A DNA stretch of 64,000 nt from Levilactobacillus zymae (GCF_032190635.1 NZ_JAVLAS010000001.1:496001-560000), one strand, 5' to 3'; counted from the first letter of the stretch, positions 33,940 to 42,619 are shown. Notes: generated from the letters alone by a model not told the origin. Numbers and translations are program-made.

Positions 33940-35067
33940 ATGACAACGACAACTCAAACTGTTTATCCTTACCGCTACGACGTTGTGGGCAGCCTCTTGC
34001 GGCCCGCTGCTTTGAAAGATGCCCGGGGCAAATTCGCCGCCGGCAAGATTGGGGCCGACGAACTGGCCGCCATCCAACACGACGAAACCAAGCGCGTGGT
34101 CCAAGAACAACTGAACTTAGGGTTAAAGGCCGTAACCGACGGTGAATTTAACCGGAGTTGGTGGCACCTGGACTTCCTGTGGGGGTTAACCGGCGTGGGT
34201 CATTACGACTATAAGCAGAGTTACAAATTCCACGGCAGTAAGACCCGGACCGATAACGCCGACCTGGTGGGCAAGATTGCTTTCAATCCGGATCACCCGT
34301 TCTTTAAGACGTTTAGTTATTTACAGACGCTGGTCCCGGATGATGTCTTGGTCAAGCAGACCATCCCGTCACCGACCATGCTATTCCGCGACAACCGTAG
34401 TGACAACTGGTCCCAATTCTACGATAGCTGGGATCAATACCTAGACGATCTGGCCCAAGCCTATCACGAAACCATCGAACACTTCTACGCATTGGGGTGC
34501 CGCTACCTGCAACTAGACGATACCACCTGGGCCTTCTTAATCAGTAAGCTCAACGAAACGGCCGATGATGCCCAAGCCCACGCCAAGTACGTGAAGTTGG
34601 CCGAAGATGCCGTGCGGGTGATCAACCAGTTACTGGCGGGCCTACCAGAAGATCTGACCGTGACCACCCACGTTTGCCGGGGGAACTTCAAGTCGACTTA
34701 CCTGTTCTCGGGGAGTTACGACGACGTGGCCGACTACCTGGGACAACTGAATTATGATGGGTTATTCTTGGAATACGATAGCGACCGGGCCGGGGACTTC
34801 ACGCCGCTCAAACGAATCTGGCACAACGACAGCCATAAGCGCATCATCTTGGGCCTGATCACGTCAAAGTTCCCCGAACTCGAAGATCCAGCCGCTATCA
34901 AGGCGCGCATCCAACAAGCGACGCAGTACGTTCCCCTGGAAAACCTGGGCTTGTCCACCCAGTGTGGGTTCGCCTCGACCGAAGAAGGTAACCAACTGAC
35001 CGAAAACCAACAATGGGCCAAGCTGAAGCTGGTCAAGCAGATTGCGACCGACGTTTGGCACCTCTAA
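33940..35067 (+). CDS. Cobalamin-independent methionine synthase-like protein (MetE C-terminal family, YxjG/YxjH type)
   Basis: The 375-residue product corresponds to the catalytic half of MetE. Conserved blocks: YRYDVVGSLLRPAALKDARG, AVTDGEFNRSWWHLDFLWG, TIPSPTMLFRD, YLQLDDTTWAF, TTHVCRGNFKST with a zinc-binding Cys, LFLEYDSDRAGDFTPLK, LGLITSKFPELED and LSTQCGFAST with the second Cys. It should methylate homocysteine, or use another methyl donor as proposed for the short family. ATG 33940 lies 9 nt after AGGAGG. The T-box leader ties its expression to methionine supply. Confidence 0.92.
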   Translation: MTTTTQTVYPYRYDVVGSLLRPAALKDARGKFAAGKIGADELAAIQHDETKRVVQEQLNLGLKAVTDGEFNRSWWHLDFLWGLTGVGHYDYKQSYKFHGSKTRTDNADLVGKIAFNPDHPFFKTFSYLQTLVPDDVLVKQTIPSPTMLFRDNRSDNWSQFYDSWDQYLDDLAQAYHETIEHFYALGCRYLQLDDTTWAFLISKLNETADDAQAHAKYVKLAEDAVRVINQLLAGLPEDLTVTTHVCRGNFKSTYLFSGSYDDVADYLGQLNYDGLFLEYDSDRAGDFTPLKRIWHNDSHKRIILGLITSKFPELEDPAAIKARIQQATQYVPLENLGLSTQCGFASTEEGNQLTENQQWAKLKLVKQIATDVWHL

Positions 35068-35238
35068 TCTTTACCCAATTTTTACCGCAAATTAAGCGGG
35101 GCGCGATCTGATTTTGTTAGACTCAGGATAGTTCAGTAACCCGGTAGCAAGCCGGAAAATGTGGGCATTCCGGTGCCAAAAGGGCTACACTGAGGATAAC
35201 AATCAAGCTGGCGATTGCCGGTGAGGAGGGAACGCGTC

Positions 35239-35931
35239 ATGACAAAAACAACCATGGTGTTCGGGCACCGCGGGTATCCGGCGAAATTTCCGGAGAACTC
35301 GTTGGCCGGCTTCACGTACGCCGTGCAGCATCAGATTGAAGGCTTGGAATTTGACGTGCATCTGACCAAGGACAATGTCCCGGTCATCATGCACGACGAA
35401 AAAATCAACCGGACCACCGACGGTAAAGGGTACATTCGCGACTACACGTTGGCGGAATTACAACGGTTCAAGCTGGCCAACGGCGATAGCTTGCCGACCC
35501 TGGCGGCGTTTTTACGGGTGGTCGCCAACCAGGACGTGCAGTTGAACCTGGAATTTAAGACCGATAAGATTCAGTACCCCAACATCGAAAAAATTGTGCT
35601 GGGGATGATCCACGCCACACCGTTGGTCCATCCGGTGATTTATTCATCGTTCCACTTGCCGACCCTGAAGACCTGTCAGGCCCTGGCGCCGGACGAAATC
35701 TACTGCTGGTTGACCGACAAGCGGGTCAAGAACGCCGCTTCCTTTGTGAAGAAGGAGGGCTTGGCGGGCCTGCACCTGAGTCATTACCAGGACGATATTC
35801 CGGTGGTTGAACGTATCTGGACCGTCGACAGCGTGAAGCAAGCAACCAAGTTGTTCAACGACCACGTGGCGGGCATCTTCACCGATGACTTCGAAACCAT
35901 GATGGCGTTGAAGCAACAACTCCAAGGCTAA
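35239..35931 (+). CDS. Glycerophosphodiester phosphodiesterase
   Basis: The 230-residue product is a GDPD-family enzyme without a signal peptide. Active-site motifs: FGHRGYPAKFPENSLAGF (His and Arg at the start), IEGLEFDVHLTKDNVPVIMHDEKINRTTDG (metal-binding Glu and Asp, second His), LNLEFKT and the C-terminal IFTDDFETM. It should split glycerophosphodiesters into sn-glycerol-3-phosphate and an alcohol. ATG 35239 follows GAGGAGGGAA. It is followed by its own terminator. Confidence 0.93.
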   Translation: MTKTTMVFGHRGYPAKFPENSLAGFTYAVQHQIEGLEFDVHLTKDNVPVIMHDEKINRTTDGKGYIRDYTLAELQRFKLANGDSLPTLAAFLRVVANQDVQLNLEFKTDKIQYPNIEKIVLGMIHATPLVHPVIYSSFHLPTLKTCQALAPDEIYCWLTDKRVKNAASFVKKEGLAGLHLSHYQDDIPVVERIWTVDSVKQATKLFNDHVAGIFTDDFETMMALKQQLQG

Positions 35932-35934
35932 TTA

Positions 35935-35974
35935 AAAATGCGACTCTCGTCAGAAATTGACGGGGGTCGCATTT
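35935..35974. terminator. Terminator between the phosphodiesterase and GtrA genes
   Basis: AAATGCGAC pairs with GTCGCATTT, and CGTCA with TGACG inside, with A and T runs for both directions. The GtrA gene ends at 35988 on the other strand. Confidence 0.85.
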
Positions 35975-35987
35975 GTTGGTTCAAAAT

Positions 35988-36509
35988 TTAGTTCGTTGTC
36001 TTTTGCGTCTTCTTGTTGAAGATGAACCACTTGGAGAAGAAGTAGTTACCGAAGATGGCTAGCCCGTGGCCAATCACCTTGGTAATCGTGGCGTGGAAGG
36101 ACAGCAGCGAGATTCCGACGTACAGGATTAAGGCCTCCAGCACATAGGTGAAGATCCGGGTGCCGTAGAACTTCCCCATGTCGCGGAAGGGGTGGGCCGA
36201 GGCGTGTTTGAAGACCAACTTTTTATCGATCCAAAACGACGCCTGCACGCTGAAGACCCAGGCAATCAGGTTAGAGATTTGGTATTCGACGCCCAACAGG
36301 TTGTTGAATAGGTAGAAGACGGAGATGTTGACGACCACCCCGAGGGAACCCCACAGGAGGTAGCGCTGGATTTCCTTGTGGGCCTTCTCCTTGACGGCCT
36401 CGAGCTGTTCGGCAAATTCGTTTTCCGTTTCGGTAAGTTCGGCTTCGTATTCGGATTCCGTTGCGGGGTAGTGGTGATGTTGTAGTGGTGTTTGCTTATC
36501 CATTTCCAT
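35988..36509 (-). CDS. GtrA-family membrane protein with N-terminal coiled coil
   Basis: The 173-residue product has an acidic, helical N-terminal extension (residues 1-48, rich in Glu/Lys, coiled-coil-like) followed by a four-helix GtrA domain: RYLLWGSLGVVVNISVFYLF, NLIAWVFSVQASFWIDKKLVF and KVIGHGLAIFGNYFFSKWFIF. GtrA proteins are thought to move lipid-linked sugars across the membrane for surface glycan modification. The extension is longer than in minimal GtrA proteins. The start is taken at 36509; ATG 36503 is possible too. Confidence 0.87.
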   Translation of the reverse strand: MEMDKQTPLQHHHYPATESEYEAELTETENEFAEQLEAVKEKAHKEIQRYLLWGSLGVVVNISVFYLFNNLLGVEYQISNLIAWVFSVQASFWIDKKLVFKHASAHPFRDMGKFYGTRIFTYVLEALILYVGISLLSFHATITKVIGHGLAIFGNYFFSKWFIFNKKTQKTTN

Positions 36510-36602
36510 AAAATTCCGCAGACCTTTCTTGAACTAGTTAATGCCTTAATTATAACGTTTTTGAAGCACCCTGCAATGGTGTGAACCGGTTTTCTGGCGA
36601 TG

Positions 36603-36645
36603 AAAAAACGACCAGTCATTGGCCACAAAGAGTTGACTGGTCGTT
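36603..36645 (-). terminator. Terminator of the FMN reductase gene
   Basis: AACGACCAGTCA (36607-36618) pairs perfectly with TGACTGGTCGTT (36634-36645); on the minus strand a TTTTTT run follows. Confidence 0.88.
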
Positions 36646-36648
36646 ACC

Positions 36649-37203
36649 TTACCCTAAAACGTGGGTAAATTCGGCACTGAGTTGACGGACGTCGAATTTA
36701 TACGGCGCCAGTGATTTTTCGGGATCCTTGAAGTGGCCCTGGTCGTCGAGTTCGGCGGCCGGAAGACTAATTTCCAGGTTGTTGCTCAACCGATTAAACT
36801 TTAACCCGCGTAATACCAGCGAGAGGGCCAGTGCGGCCTGGTAGCCGCCGCGGCCACCGTAAGACACCATGCTGACCGGCTTACCCCGCCATTCGCTGTA
36901 GAGGTAGTCGAGTGCGTTTTTCAGTGGGGCCGGGTAGCCCCAGTTGTATTGCGGGAACAGTAAGACAAAGCCCTGGTAGCCTTGGATGAGATCGCTCCAG
37001 GCCTGGGTGTGCTTCAGTTCATAATGACCGTCGCTGGGCATGTGCCTTTCGTCCAGAAAGGGCAGGTCGATTTTCGCTAAGTCGAGAATATCAACGTTTA
37101 GATCGGCCGTTTGAAGGTTCTGCTGTAACCAAGTAGCAATGCTGGGACCAATCCGACTGGGCCGGGTTGAGCCGATGATGATAGCAATTTTGGCGACACT
37201 CAT
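36649..37203 (-). CDS. NAD(P)H-dependent FMN reductase family protein
   Basis: The 184-residue product has a flavodoxin-like fold: KIAIIIGSTRPSRIGPSIATWL (phosphate-binding loop), LLFPQYNWGYPAPLKNALDYLYSEWRGKPV and SYGGRGGYQAAL. Such enzymes reduce FMN, quinones or azo compounds. ATG 37203 was chosen as the start of the first strand, with AAGGAG 12 nt upstream. It is divergent from a MarR gene with 79 bp between, a usual arrangement in which MarR controls a redox or detoxification gene. Confidence 0.9.
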   Translation of the reverse strand: MSVAKIAIIIGSTRPSRIGPSIATWLQQNLQTADLNVDILDLAKIDLPFLDERHMPSDGHYELKHTQAWSDLIQGYQGFVLLFPQYNWGYPAPLKNALDYLYSEWRGKPVSMVSYGGRGGYQAALALSLVLRGLKFNRLSNNLEISLPAAELDDQGHFKDPEKSLAPYKFDVRQLSAEFTHVLG

Positions 37204-37238
37204 AACTTTAGTCAGCTCCTTATTTGGGAAAACAGTTC

Positions 37239-37275
37239 GTGCAACGTGCACATGGTAGCACGCCTCTGCTATAAT
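37239..37275 (+). promoter_or_regulatory. marR promoter and operator; mRNA likely leaderless
   Basis: TATAAT (37270-37275) ends only 7 bp before the ATG at 37283, so transcription should start at or next to the start codon. A palindrome GTGCA-ACG-TGCAC (37239-37251) covers the -35 position and is a likely MarR site. Confidence 0.7.
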
Positions 37276-37282
37276 CACAACT

Positions 37283-37720
37283 ATGGACAACGATATTTTT
37301 GAGGCCCTATTTGAAATCATGACGTTCTTCCACCAACCGCAAGACGAACGTCAGCAGTTGCATCGTGCGGGCACGACCTTAGAACCGGCCGCGATGCCGA
37401 TCATTGTACGAGCCGGTCAACAGCCCGGCGTCAGCGTGGGAGAGCTGGCCGGCTGGATTGGCCGCAATCACTCGTCGATCAGTCGGCAAGTCGACCGCTT
37501 GATCAAGACCGGTTGGCTGACGGAAGCCGAACGGGATGATCAGCGGATTCGCCGGGTCCAGCTCACGGAAAAGGGCCAACGGGGGTTGATGCAGCTGAAG
37601 GTGGCCCGAGAAGCGGAATTTAGCCAACGAATTCAAGCCTACACGCCGCAACAACGCGCGGATTTATTGCGATCGCTGCGGTTGTTGGCGCAGACGCTAC
37701 GGGAGCCGAAGCAGGATTGA
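37283..37720 (+). CDS. MarR-family transcriptional regulator
   Basis: The 145-residue product has the MarR winged helix: PAAMPIIVRAGQQPGVSVGELAGWIGRNHSSISRQVDRLIKTGWL and the wing ERDDQRIRRVQLTEKGQ. It should control itself and the divergent FMN reductase from the palindrome at 37239-37251. No Shine-Dalgarno is seen before the ATG and the -10 is 7 bp upstream, so the message may be leaderless. A terminator follows the stop. Confidence 0.92.
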   Translation: MDNDIFEALFEIMTFFHQPQDERQQLHRAGTTLEPAAMPIIVRAGQQPGVSVGELAGWIGRNHSSISRQVDRLIKTGWLTEAERDDQRIRRVQLTEKGQRGLMQLKVAREAEFSQRIQAYTPQQRADLLRSLRLLAQTLREPKQD

Positions 37721-37747
37721 AGAGTCGCCGATGGGGGACTCTTTTTT
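37720..37747 (+). terminator. Terminator after marR
   Basis: AAGAGTC (37720-37726) pairs with GACTCTT (37737-37743), continuing into TTTTTT; it starts on the last base of the stop codon. Confidence 0.85.
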
Positions 37748-37755
37748 GGTGATTC

Positions 37756-37816
37756 AAAATTGACTGATGGTTAATTTTGAGGTAAACTACGTTAAAATTA
37801 ACTGACGGTCAATTTT
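37756..37816 (+). promoter_or_regulatory. Promoter with two copies of a 23-bp TetR operator
   Basis: TTGACT (37760-37765), 17-bp spacer, TAAACT (37783-37788). Two 23-bp sites, 37756-37778 and 37794-37816, follow AAAATTRACTGAYGGTYAA plus TTTT. Each is an imperfect palindrome, and the second copy is the inverse of the first. One covers the -35, the other the start region. Confidence 0.85.
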
Positions 37817-37833
37817 AAAAGGAGATGCGCTGG

Positions 37834-38496
37834 ATGGCCAACATTTACACACCAGATCAAAGGAATGCTAAGCGCCAAGCGATGATGCAGGCGGCCGTTC
37901 GACTTTTTACCCAGCAGAGCTACACGGCGATTACCATGCAACAAATTGCCACCGCGGTGGGCAGTTCTAAGGGAACCGTATTTCACTATTTTGCGACTAA
38001 AGAAGATCTCTTTATGAGCATTTTATTGGAAAACTACCAAGCGTACTTTCAACAGCTCATCACGGAGTTAACGGCCGGCCCGCAACTTACCCGGGCAACC
38101 TTTAGCGAGTGGCTAGTGGAGCAATCGCAAAACCTGATTGAGCATCACGCAACTCTGGTCCGGTTAAACGCGATTCGGGGGCCTATTTTAGAGGGGAAGG
38201 CCAATATGGCAGAAACCGTCGCGCAGCGTAACCGGCTGTACGCCGTTAGTCAGCAGTTGGGAGCCACTCTGGTACGTAAAACCGATCACTTACTTAGTCA
38301 ATCGCAGTTTAGCCACTTATTTGTGATTCAAAGTGGTCAGATCAGCGGGTTGATGAACATGGCCTCGCTGGCGCGCTTCAACCATCAAACCTTAAGCGTT
38401 GCCTATCCGGATTTTGACGTCCAGGTTGTTTTAGAAGCGCAGCGTCAACTCCGCTACTACTTAATGGGGTACTTGCGGGACTATGCGCAGGACTAA
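37834..38496 (+). CDS. TetR-family transcriptional regulator
   Basis: The 220-residue product has a TetR helix-turn-helix (residues 8-55: RNAKRQAMMQAAVRLFTQQ, ITMQQIATAVGSSKGTVFHY, KEDLF) and a larger ligand domain. ATG 37834 lies 9 nt after AAAAGGAG, deciding against the ATG at 37825 that touches it. The gene is followed after 32 bp by the LepA-like GTPase gene. Both probably form a transcript controlled by the two operators at 37756-37816. Confidence 0.93.
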   Translation: MANIYTPDQRNAKRQAMMQAAVRLFTQQSYTAITMQQIATAVGSSKGTVFHYFATKEDLFMSILLENYQAYFQQLITELTAGPQLTRATFSEWLVEQSQNLIEHHATLVRLNAIRGPILEGKANMAETVAQRNRLYAVSQQLGATLVRKTDHLLSQSQFSHLFVIQSGQISGLMNMASLARFNHQTLSVAYPDFDVQVVLEAQRQLRYYLMGYLRDYAQD

Positions 38497-38528
38497 CCAA
38501 TTCGAAAAATAATTAAAGGAGTTTAGCT

Positions 38529-40316
38529 ATGCAACAACAATTCATTCGTAACTTTGCCATTATCGCGCACATTGATCACGGTAAATCCACCCTAGCGGAC
38601 CGCATTATGGCCTTGACCAAAACCGTCAGTGAGCGGGACAGTCACGCCCAATTACTCGATGACCTGGCCGTTGAACGGGATCACGGGGTGACCGTTAAGT
38701 CGCGGACGGTGCGGAACTATTACCGAGACCAGACCGGCCAAGACTATGAATACAATTTAATTGATACTCCGGGTCACGTGGACTTCAACTATGAGGTTGC
38801 CAAAAGTCTAGCCGCCACGGAAGGCGCTATCCTGTTGGTCGACGCCACCCAGGGCGTTCAGGCCCAGACCATTGCCAATTACCGAATCGCGCAGCAGGAC
38901 GGTTTGACTATCATTCCGGTCCTGAACAAGATTGATATGCCGGCGGCGGACGTCCCGGCCGCTTTAGCCCAACTGCATGATTTAAACCCAGCCTTTGACC
39001 GGGCCCATACGTTGATGATCTCGGCCAAGACGGGTGAAGGGGTGCCCGCGGTGTTAGAAGCCATTAAGGAACGCATTCCTGCGCCGAGTGGTAACCCAAC
39101 GGCGCCACTAAAAGCGTTAGTCTTCGATTCCCTGTATGATCCCTACCAGGGCGTGATCGCCTATGTCCGAGTTTTAGACGGTCAGCTCGATTTAAGCCAG
39201 CCATTGACGTTGATGCAGGCAACCCTTGATTTTAAAGCCAAGGGCGTGGGCGTCTTTAGTCCGACCATGCACCCGCAAGCGACGCTCAATGCCGGTGAGG
39301 TCGGCTACGTGGTGACGGGAATTAAGGATCCCCGAGCGGTGCGCGTGGGGGAAACGCTGACCCGGAAAACCGCACCGGCTGCGGTGGCGCTTCCGGGCTA
39401 CCGACCGGCCCAACCCATGGTCTTTGCGGGGCTATATCCTAAAGATAACGACTATCCGGCTTTACGGGAAGCCGTGCTGAAACTGGGCTTGAACGACACG
39501 TCGTTTTCCTTTACGGAAGAACGGTCCGAAGCTCTGGGCATGGGCTTTCGGTGTGGGTTCTTGGGCGCTTTTCACCTGCAGATCATTCGCGAACGTCTCC
39601 GTGATGAGTACGGTCTGGAGGTCTTGGCAACGGCGCCTAACGTGACGTATCAGGTCACGTTGAAGAACGGCCAACACATGGTGATTACTAATCCAGTCCA
39701 GTTTCCCGCGTTTGGTCTCATCGAGACTGTGGCGGAACCCTTCGTGCGGGCCGAGATCACGACGCCGGATAACGGCCTAAATGCCGTGTTAAAGCTGGTT
39801 GATCAACACAAGGGGACGCTGCTGGACCTGGGAAATAGTGGCGATCTCGTGGTGGTCACCGCCAAACTCCCCTTATCCGAGGTGGCGGCGCACTTCTTCT
39901 CCGAGTTAAAGTCGGTCTCCCACGGCTACGCGAGCCTCAATACCGAATTTTTAGATAACGAAGTGGCGGACCTGGTAAAAATTGAGGTTGCCATGAACTA
40001 CGCTCCCGTCGATGCCTTAGCGATGGTGGTGCACCGAAGCGATGCCCCCACCATCACACAGGCGCTGGTTAAGCAGCTGAAAGCGACGGTCCCCCGGCAA
40101 CTGTACCCGACGCCGGTCCAGGCGATTGTAGAGGGAAAAGCCCTAGCGCGAGTCGATGTACCACCGTTGCGCAAGAACGCGGCGGTCAACGGGGAGGCCC
40201 ACAGCGTGTCGAAAAAGGCCGCCCTCTTACGGCGACAGAGTCAAAATAAGCGCCGGGCCACGCAAAGCCAAATCAAACTCCCCCAAAGTGTGTTTAACGC
40301 TTTATTGGAATTGTAA
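38529..40316 (+). CDS. LepA (EF-4)-like GTPase, second-type paralogue
   Basis: The 595-residue translational GTPase has G1 AHIDHGKST, G3 DTPGHVDF, G4 NKID, and the LepA-specific block FTEERSEALGMGFRCGFLGAFHLQIIRERL. It differs from housekeeping LepA. Switch I reads LLDDLAVERDHGVTVKSRTV instead of the usual LDSMDLERERGITIK, and the C-terminal domain has LRKNAAVNGEAHSVSKKAAL where LepA has a conserved CYGGD-type stretch. It sits behind a TetR gene, so it is regulated, unlike LepA. AAAGGAG precedes the ATG. A role in ribosome rescue or protection under stress is inferred. Confidence 0.88.
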   Translation: MQQQFIRNFAIIAHIDHGKSTLADRIMALTKTVSERDSHAQLLDDLAVERDHGVTVKSRTVRNYYRDQTGQDYEYNLIDTPGHVDFNYEVAKSLAATEGAILLVDATQGVQAQTIANYRIAQQDGLTIIPVLNKIDMPAADVPAALAQLHDLNPAFDRAHTLMISAKTGEGVPAVLEAIKERIPAPSGNPTAPLKALVFDSLYDPYQGVIAYVRVLDGQLDLSQPLTLMQATLDFKAKGVGVFSPTMHPQATLNAGEVGYVVTGIKDPRAVRVGETLTRKTAPAAVALPGYRPAQPMVFAGLYPKDNDYPALREAVLKLGLNDTSFSFTEERSEALGMGFRCGFLGAFHLQIIRERLRDEYGLEVLATAPNVTYQVTLKNGQHMVITNPVQFPAFGLIETVAEPFVRAEITTPDNGLNAVLKLVDQHKGTLLDLGNSGDLVVVTAKLPLSEVAAHFFSELKSVSHGYASLNTEFLDNEVADLVKIEVAMNYAPVDALAMVVHRSDAPTITQALVKQLKATVPRQLYPTPVQAIVEGKALARVDVPPLRKNAAVNGEAHSVSKKAALLRRQSQNKRRATQSQIKLPQSVFNALLEL

Positions 40317-40462
40317 TCTGCGGTCATTGCGAGTTGGTCTTTTGGGAAAGCGGCCTAGGCAAACTCTAAAATTTCCTTAACCTCAGCCTAATTTTAAGGT
40401 TCAGGCGGTACAACTAGGCTAGAGCAAGTTAATAGCCTGCTCAATGAAAGGGAGGAATTTGT

Positions 40463-41884
40463 ATGCCAGCAACCAAACGAAACCTAACCATTGCCTTAGC
40501 CAGTACCATTGTTTTAGGGGGACTCGTGGCGGCACCGCAACTGTTAAAGTCACCAGCCGGTGCGGGGAACCCACCCCAGGCCCAAGCCAAGACGAAACCT
40601 AGCGGCAAACCGGGGAGTAAACCGAGTGGCACTGCGGCGCCGGGTCAGACCAGTAGCAGTAGTGCGAAGCTTTCCGGCACCAAGACCATCACGGGGACCA
40701 AGCGGCTCAGCAATACCACGGTGAAGTCCAGTACGGCAAACCGCTCGGCGCTGTACGTGAAAAAGGGCGGTCAGCTGACCCTGACTGGTAGTCGGGTCAC
40801 CAAGCGGGGCAACACCACTAGTACCGATAACAGTAATTTCTTCGGTCAAAACGCCGGGATCTTGGTCACCAAAGGTGGGAGTGCGACCCTGAACAAATTG
40901 ACCGAAACCACGAATTCGATTGGCTCGAACGCCATTTTTGCGACGGGCAGTCACGCCAAGGTCACCGTTAAAAATTCGACGATTAAAACCAGTAAATCTT
41001 CATCGCGTGGGTTGGACGCGACCTATAAAGGTAAAATCACCGCTAGTAACATGAACATCACTACCAAAGGGAGTCATTCTGCGGCCTTAGCCACCGACCG
41101 GGGCGGCGGGACCGTTAGCCTGAATAAGGGGACGCTGAAGACCGCGGGGGATGGCTCGCCGGTCCTGTACTCGACGGGGACCATCACGGCTACCAACGTC
41201 ACCGGGACCGCCACGGGCGCCGAAGCCGCCGATATTGAAGGCTCGAACAGCATCACGGTTAAAAATTCGACGTTGACCGGTGAGAAGAACAACGGGGTCA
41301 TGCTGTATCAGAGTATGTCCGGAGATTCCGAGGTCGGGACGTCGGTCTTCACCATGACCAATGGCCGCCTGACGTCGAAGGTTAAGAGTGGCTCCAAGGG
41401 GACGTCTAACCATACCGGAGCGTTATTCTACGTCACCAATACCACGGCCAAGATGAACCTGACCAACGTGAAACTCAGTAACGCGTCAAGTACGTTGATT
41501 CGCCTGTCCGGCGACCGGTGGGGAACCAGTGGCAGTAACGGTGGTAAGTTGACCTTTAATGCCAAGAACCAGACGTTAAAGGGAAACATCCTGATTGCCA
41601 AGGGCAGTAGTCTTAAGCTGAACTTGACGGCGGGAAGTACCCTGACCGGGGCCATCAACAGTGCCCACACGGCCGGCAAATCGACGGTGACGTTGAAGGG
41701 TAACAACCGCTGGAACGTCACCAAGAACTCGCACATTACCGCGCTGATCAGTACCAAGAGTGCCTTGAAGAACATCCACTCTAACGGGCATAACGTGTAC
41801 TATTCTAAGAGTAATAGCGCCAACAAGTGGCTCAACGGCAAGACCTACAGCTTGACGGGCGGCGGCAAGTTGATCGCAGAATAG
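40463..41884 (+). CDS. Secreted beta-helix-like surface protein
   Basis: The 473-residue product has an N-terminal hydrophobic export signal (residues 7-25), a Lys/Gly/Ser/Pro-rich linker (about 30-70) and a long Thr/Ser/Asn-rich region with repeated short strands (ATLNKLTETTNSIGSNAIFA, ITVKNSTLTGEKNNGVMLYQ, MNLTNVKLSNASSTLIRLSG) typical of right-handed beta-helix or adhesin-like proteins. No catalytic motif or wall-sorting signal is visible; the ending GGGKLIAE is not an LPXTG. GGGAGGA precedes the ATG. It probably sits on the cell surface, but the binding partner is unknown. Confidence 0.8.
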   Translation: MPATKRNLTIALASTIVLGGLVAAPQLLKSPAGAGNPPQAQAKTKPSGKPGSKPSGTAAPGQTSSSSAKLSGTKTITGTKRLSNTTVKSSTANRSALYVKKGGQLTLTGSRVTKRGNTTSTDNSNFFGQNAGILVTKGGSATLNKLTETTNSIGSNAIFATGSHAKVTVKNSTIKTSKSSSRGLDATYKGKITASNMNITTKGSHSAALATDRGGGTVSLNKGTLKTAGDGSPVLYSTGTITATNVTGTATGAEAADIEGSNSITVKNSTLTGEKNNGVMLYQSMSGDSEVGTSVFTMTNGRLTSKVKSGSKGTSNHTGALFYVTNTTAKMNLTNVKLSNASSTLIRLSGDRWGTSGSNGGKLTFNAKNQTLKGNILIAKGSSLKLNLTAGSTLTGAINSAHTAGKSTVTLKGNNRWNVTKNSHITALISTKSALKNIHSNGHNVYYSKSNSANKWLNGKTYSLTGGGKLIAE

Positions 41885-41969
41885 GTTGGAGTAGGGCGTC
41901 AAGGGCAGGGGCTAGCCGCCCTTTAGCACCCGTTACGCCACCGTTCACTCGGAGATGTACAGAAAAAAC

Positions 41970-42016
41970 AACAGGCAGGAAATTCTCGACGCTTTCGGGA
42001 ATTTCCTGCCTGTTTT
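41970..42016 (+). terminator. Terminator, copy 1 of the ACAGGCAG hairpin
   Basis: AACAGGCAGGAAATTC (41970-41985) pairs with its complement (41999-42014) and ends in TTTT. A close copy ends the dipeptidase gene at 63118-63160. Confidence 0.9.
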
Positions 42017-42083
42017 AGTGTCTCAAAGACGGCCCAGGAGGGTCTTCAAGCGAGATGATCATAAAGTGAATTAGTGAACTTTT

Positions 42084-42141
42084 TGCACGTCAGTGGAGTG
42101 CACGAAGTGAGCTTGTAACCGCTTTCTGCATGCATTAAAGT
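42084..42141 (+). promoter_or_regulatory. PTS operon promoter with cre site and upstream inverted repeat
   Basis: TTGTAA (42113-42118), 17-bp spacer, TAAAGT (42136-42141). A cre-like site TGTAACCGCTTTCT (42114-42127), 13 of 14 to consensus, overlaps the -35, so CcpA repression is likely. An inverted repeat TGCAC (42084-42088)/GTGCA (42098-42102) upstream is a possible activator site for the PRD regulator. Confidence 0.78.
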
Positions 42142-42169
42142 GAAACTATCAATTAGGAGGTTACAAAAA

Positions 42170-42619
42170 ATGCTGGAGAACCTTTTAACAAGTAAGACAG
42201 TTCAAATCAAAAAAGATGTTGATTTTGATTGGAAGGAGGCCATTCGATTAGCCGCGAGTCCGCTGTTGGATTCGGGGAAGATCACGGATTCATATATTCA
42301 ATCGATGATTGATGTGGTTGACCAAAATGGGCCGTTCATCAATATTGGACCCCACATTGCGTTAGCTCATTCGCGTCCGGAAAATGGGGTTAATGAGATG
42401 GGCATGGCACTGATGAAGGTTGCACCAGCGGTCAACTTAGTCAGTGAGGATCATCCCATTACGTTGTTTTTTGTGTTAGCTGCTAGTGATAACACTAAGC
42501 ACTTGGAAGCGTTGAAGGAACTAGCCACGATTTTGGAAGACGAGGGTAGTCGTCAGCGATTGGAACAGGCCACTAGTGTTGATGAATTAGTTAAAGAATT
42601 TAAAGGGGTGCGTGAATAA
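42170..42619 (+). CDS. PTS EIIA component (fructose/mannitol-ascorbate type)
   Basis: The 149-residue product is an EIIA of type 2: DWKEAIRLAASPLLDSGKIT, then GPFINIGPHIALAHSRPENGV with phospho-acceptor His67 and nearby His62. It passes phosphate from HPr to EIIB. ATG 42170 lies 9 nt after AGGAGG. It opens a six-gene sugar module with IIB, IIC, transketolase and Enzyme I. The gene ends on the start of IIB (overlap of 1 base). Confidence 0.92.
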   Translation: MLENLLTSKTVQIKKDVDFDWKEAIRLAASPLLDSGKITDSYIQSMIDVVDQNGPFINIGPHIALAHSRPENGVNEMGMALMKVAPAVNLVSEDHPITLFFVLAASDNTKHLEALKELATILEDEGSRQRLEQATSVDELVKEFKGVRE

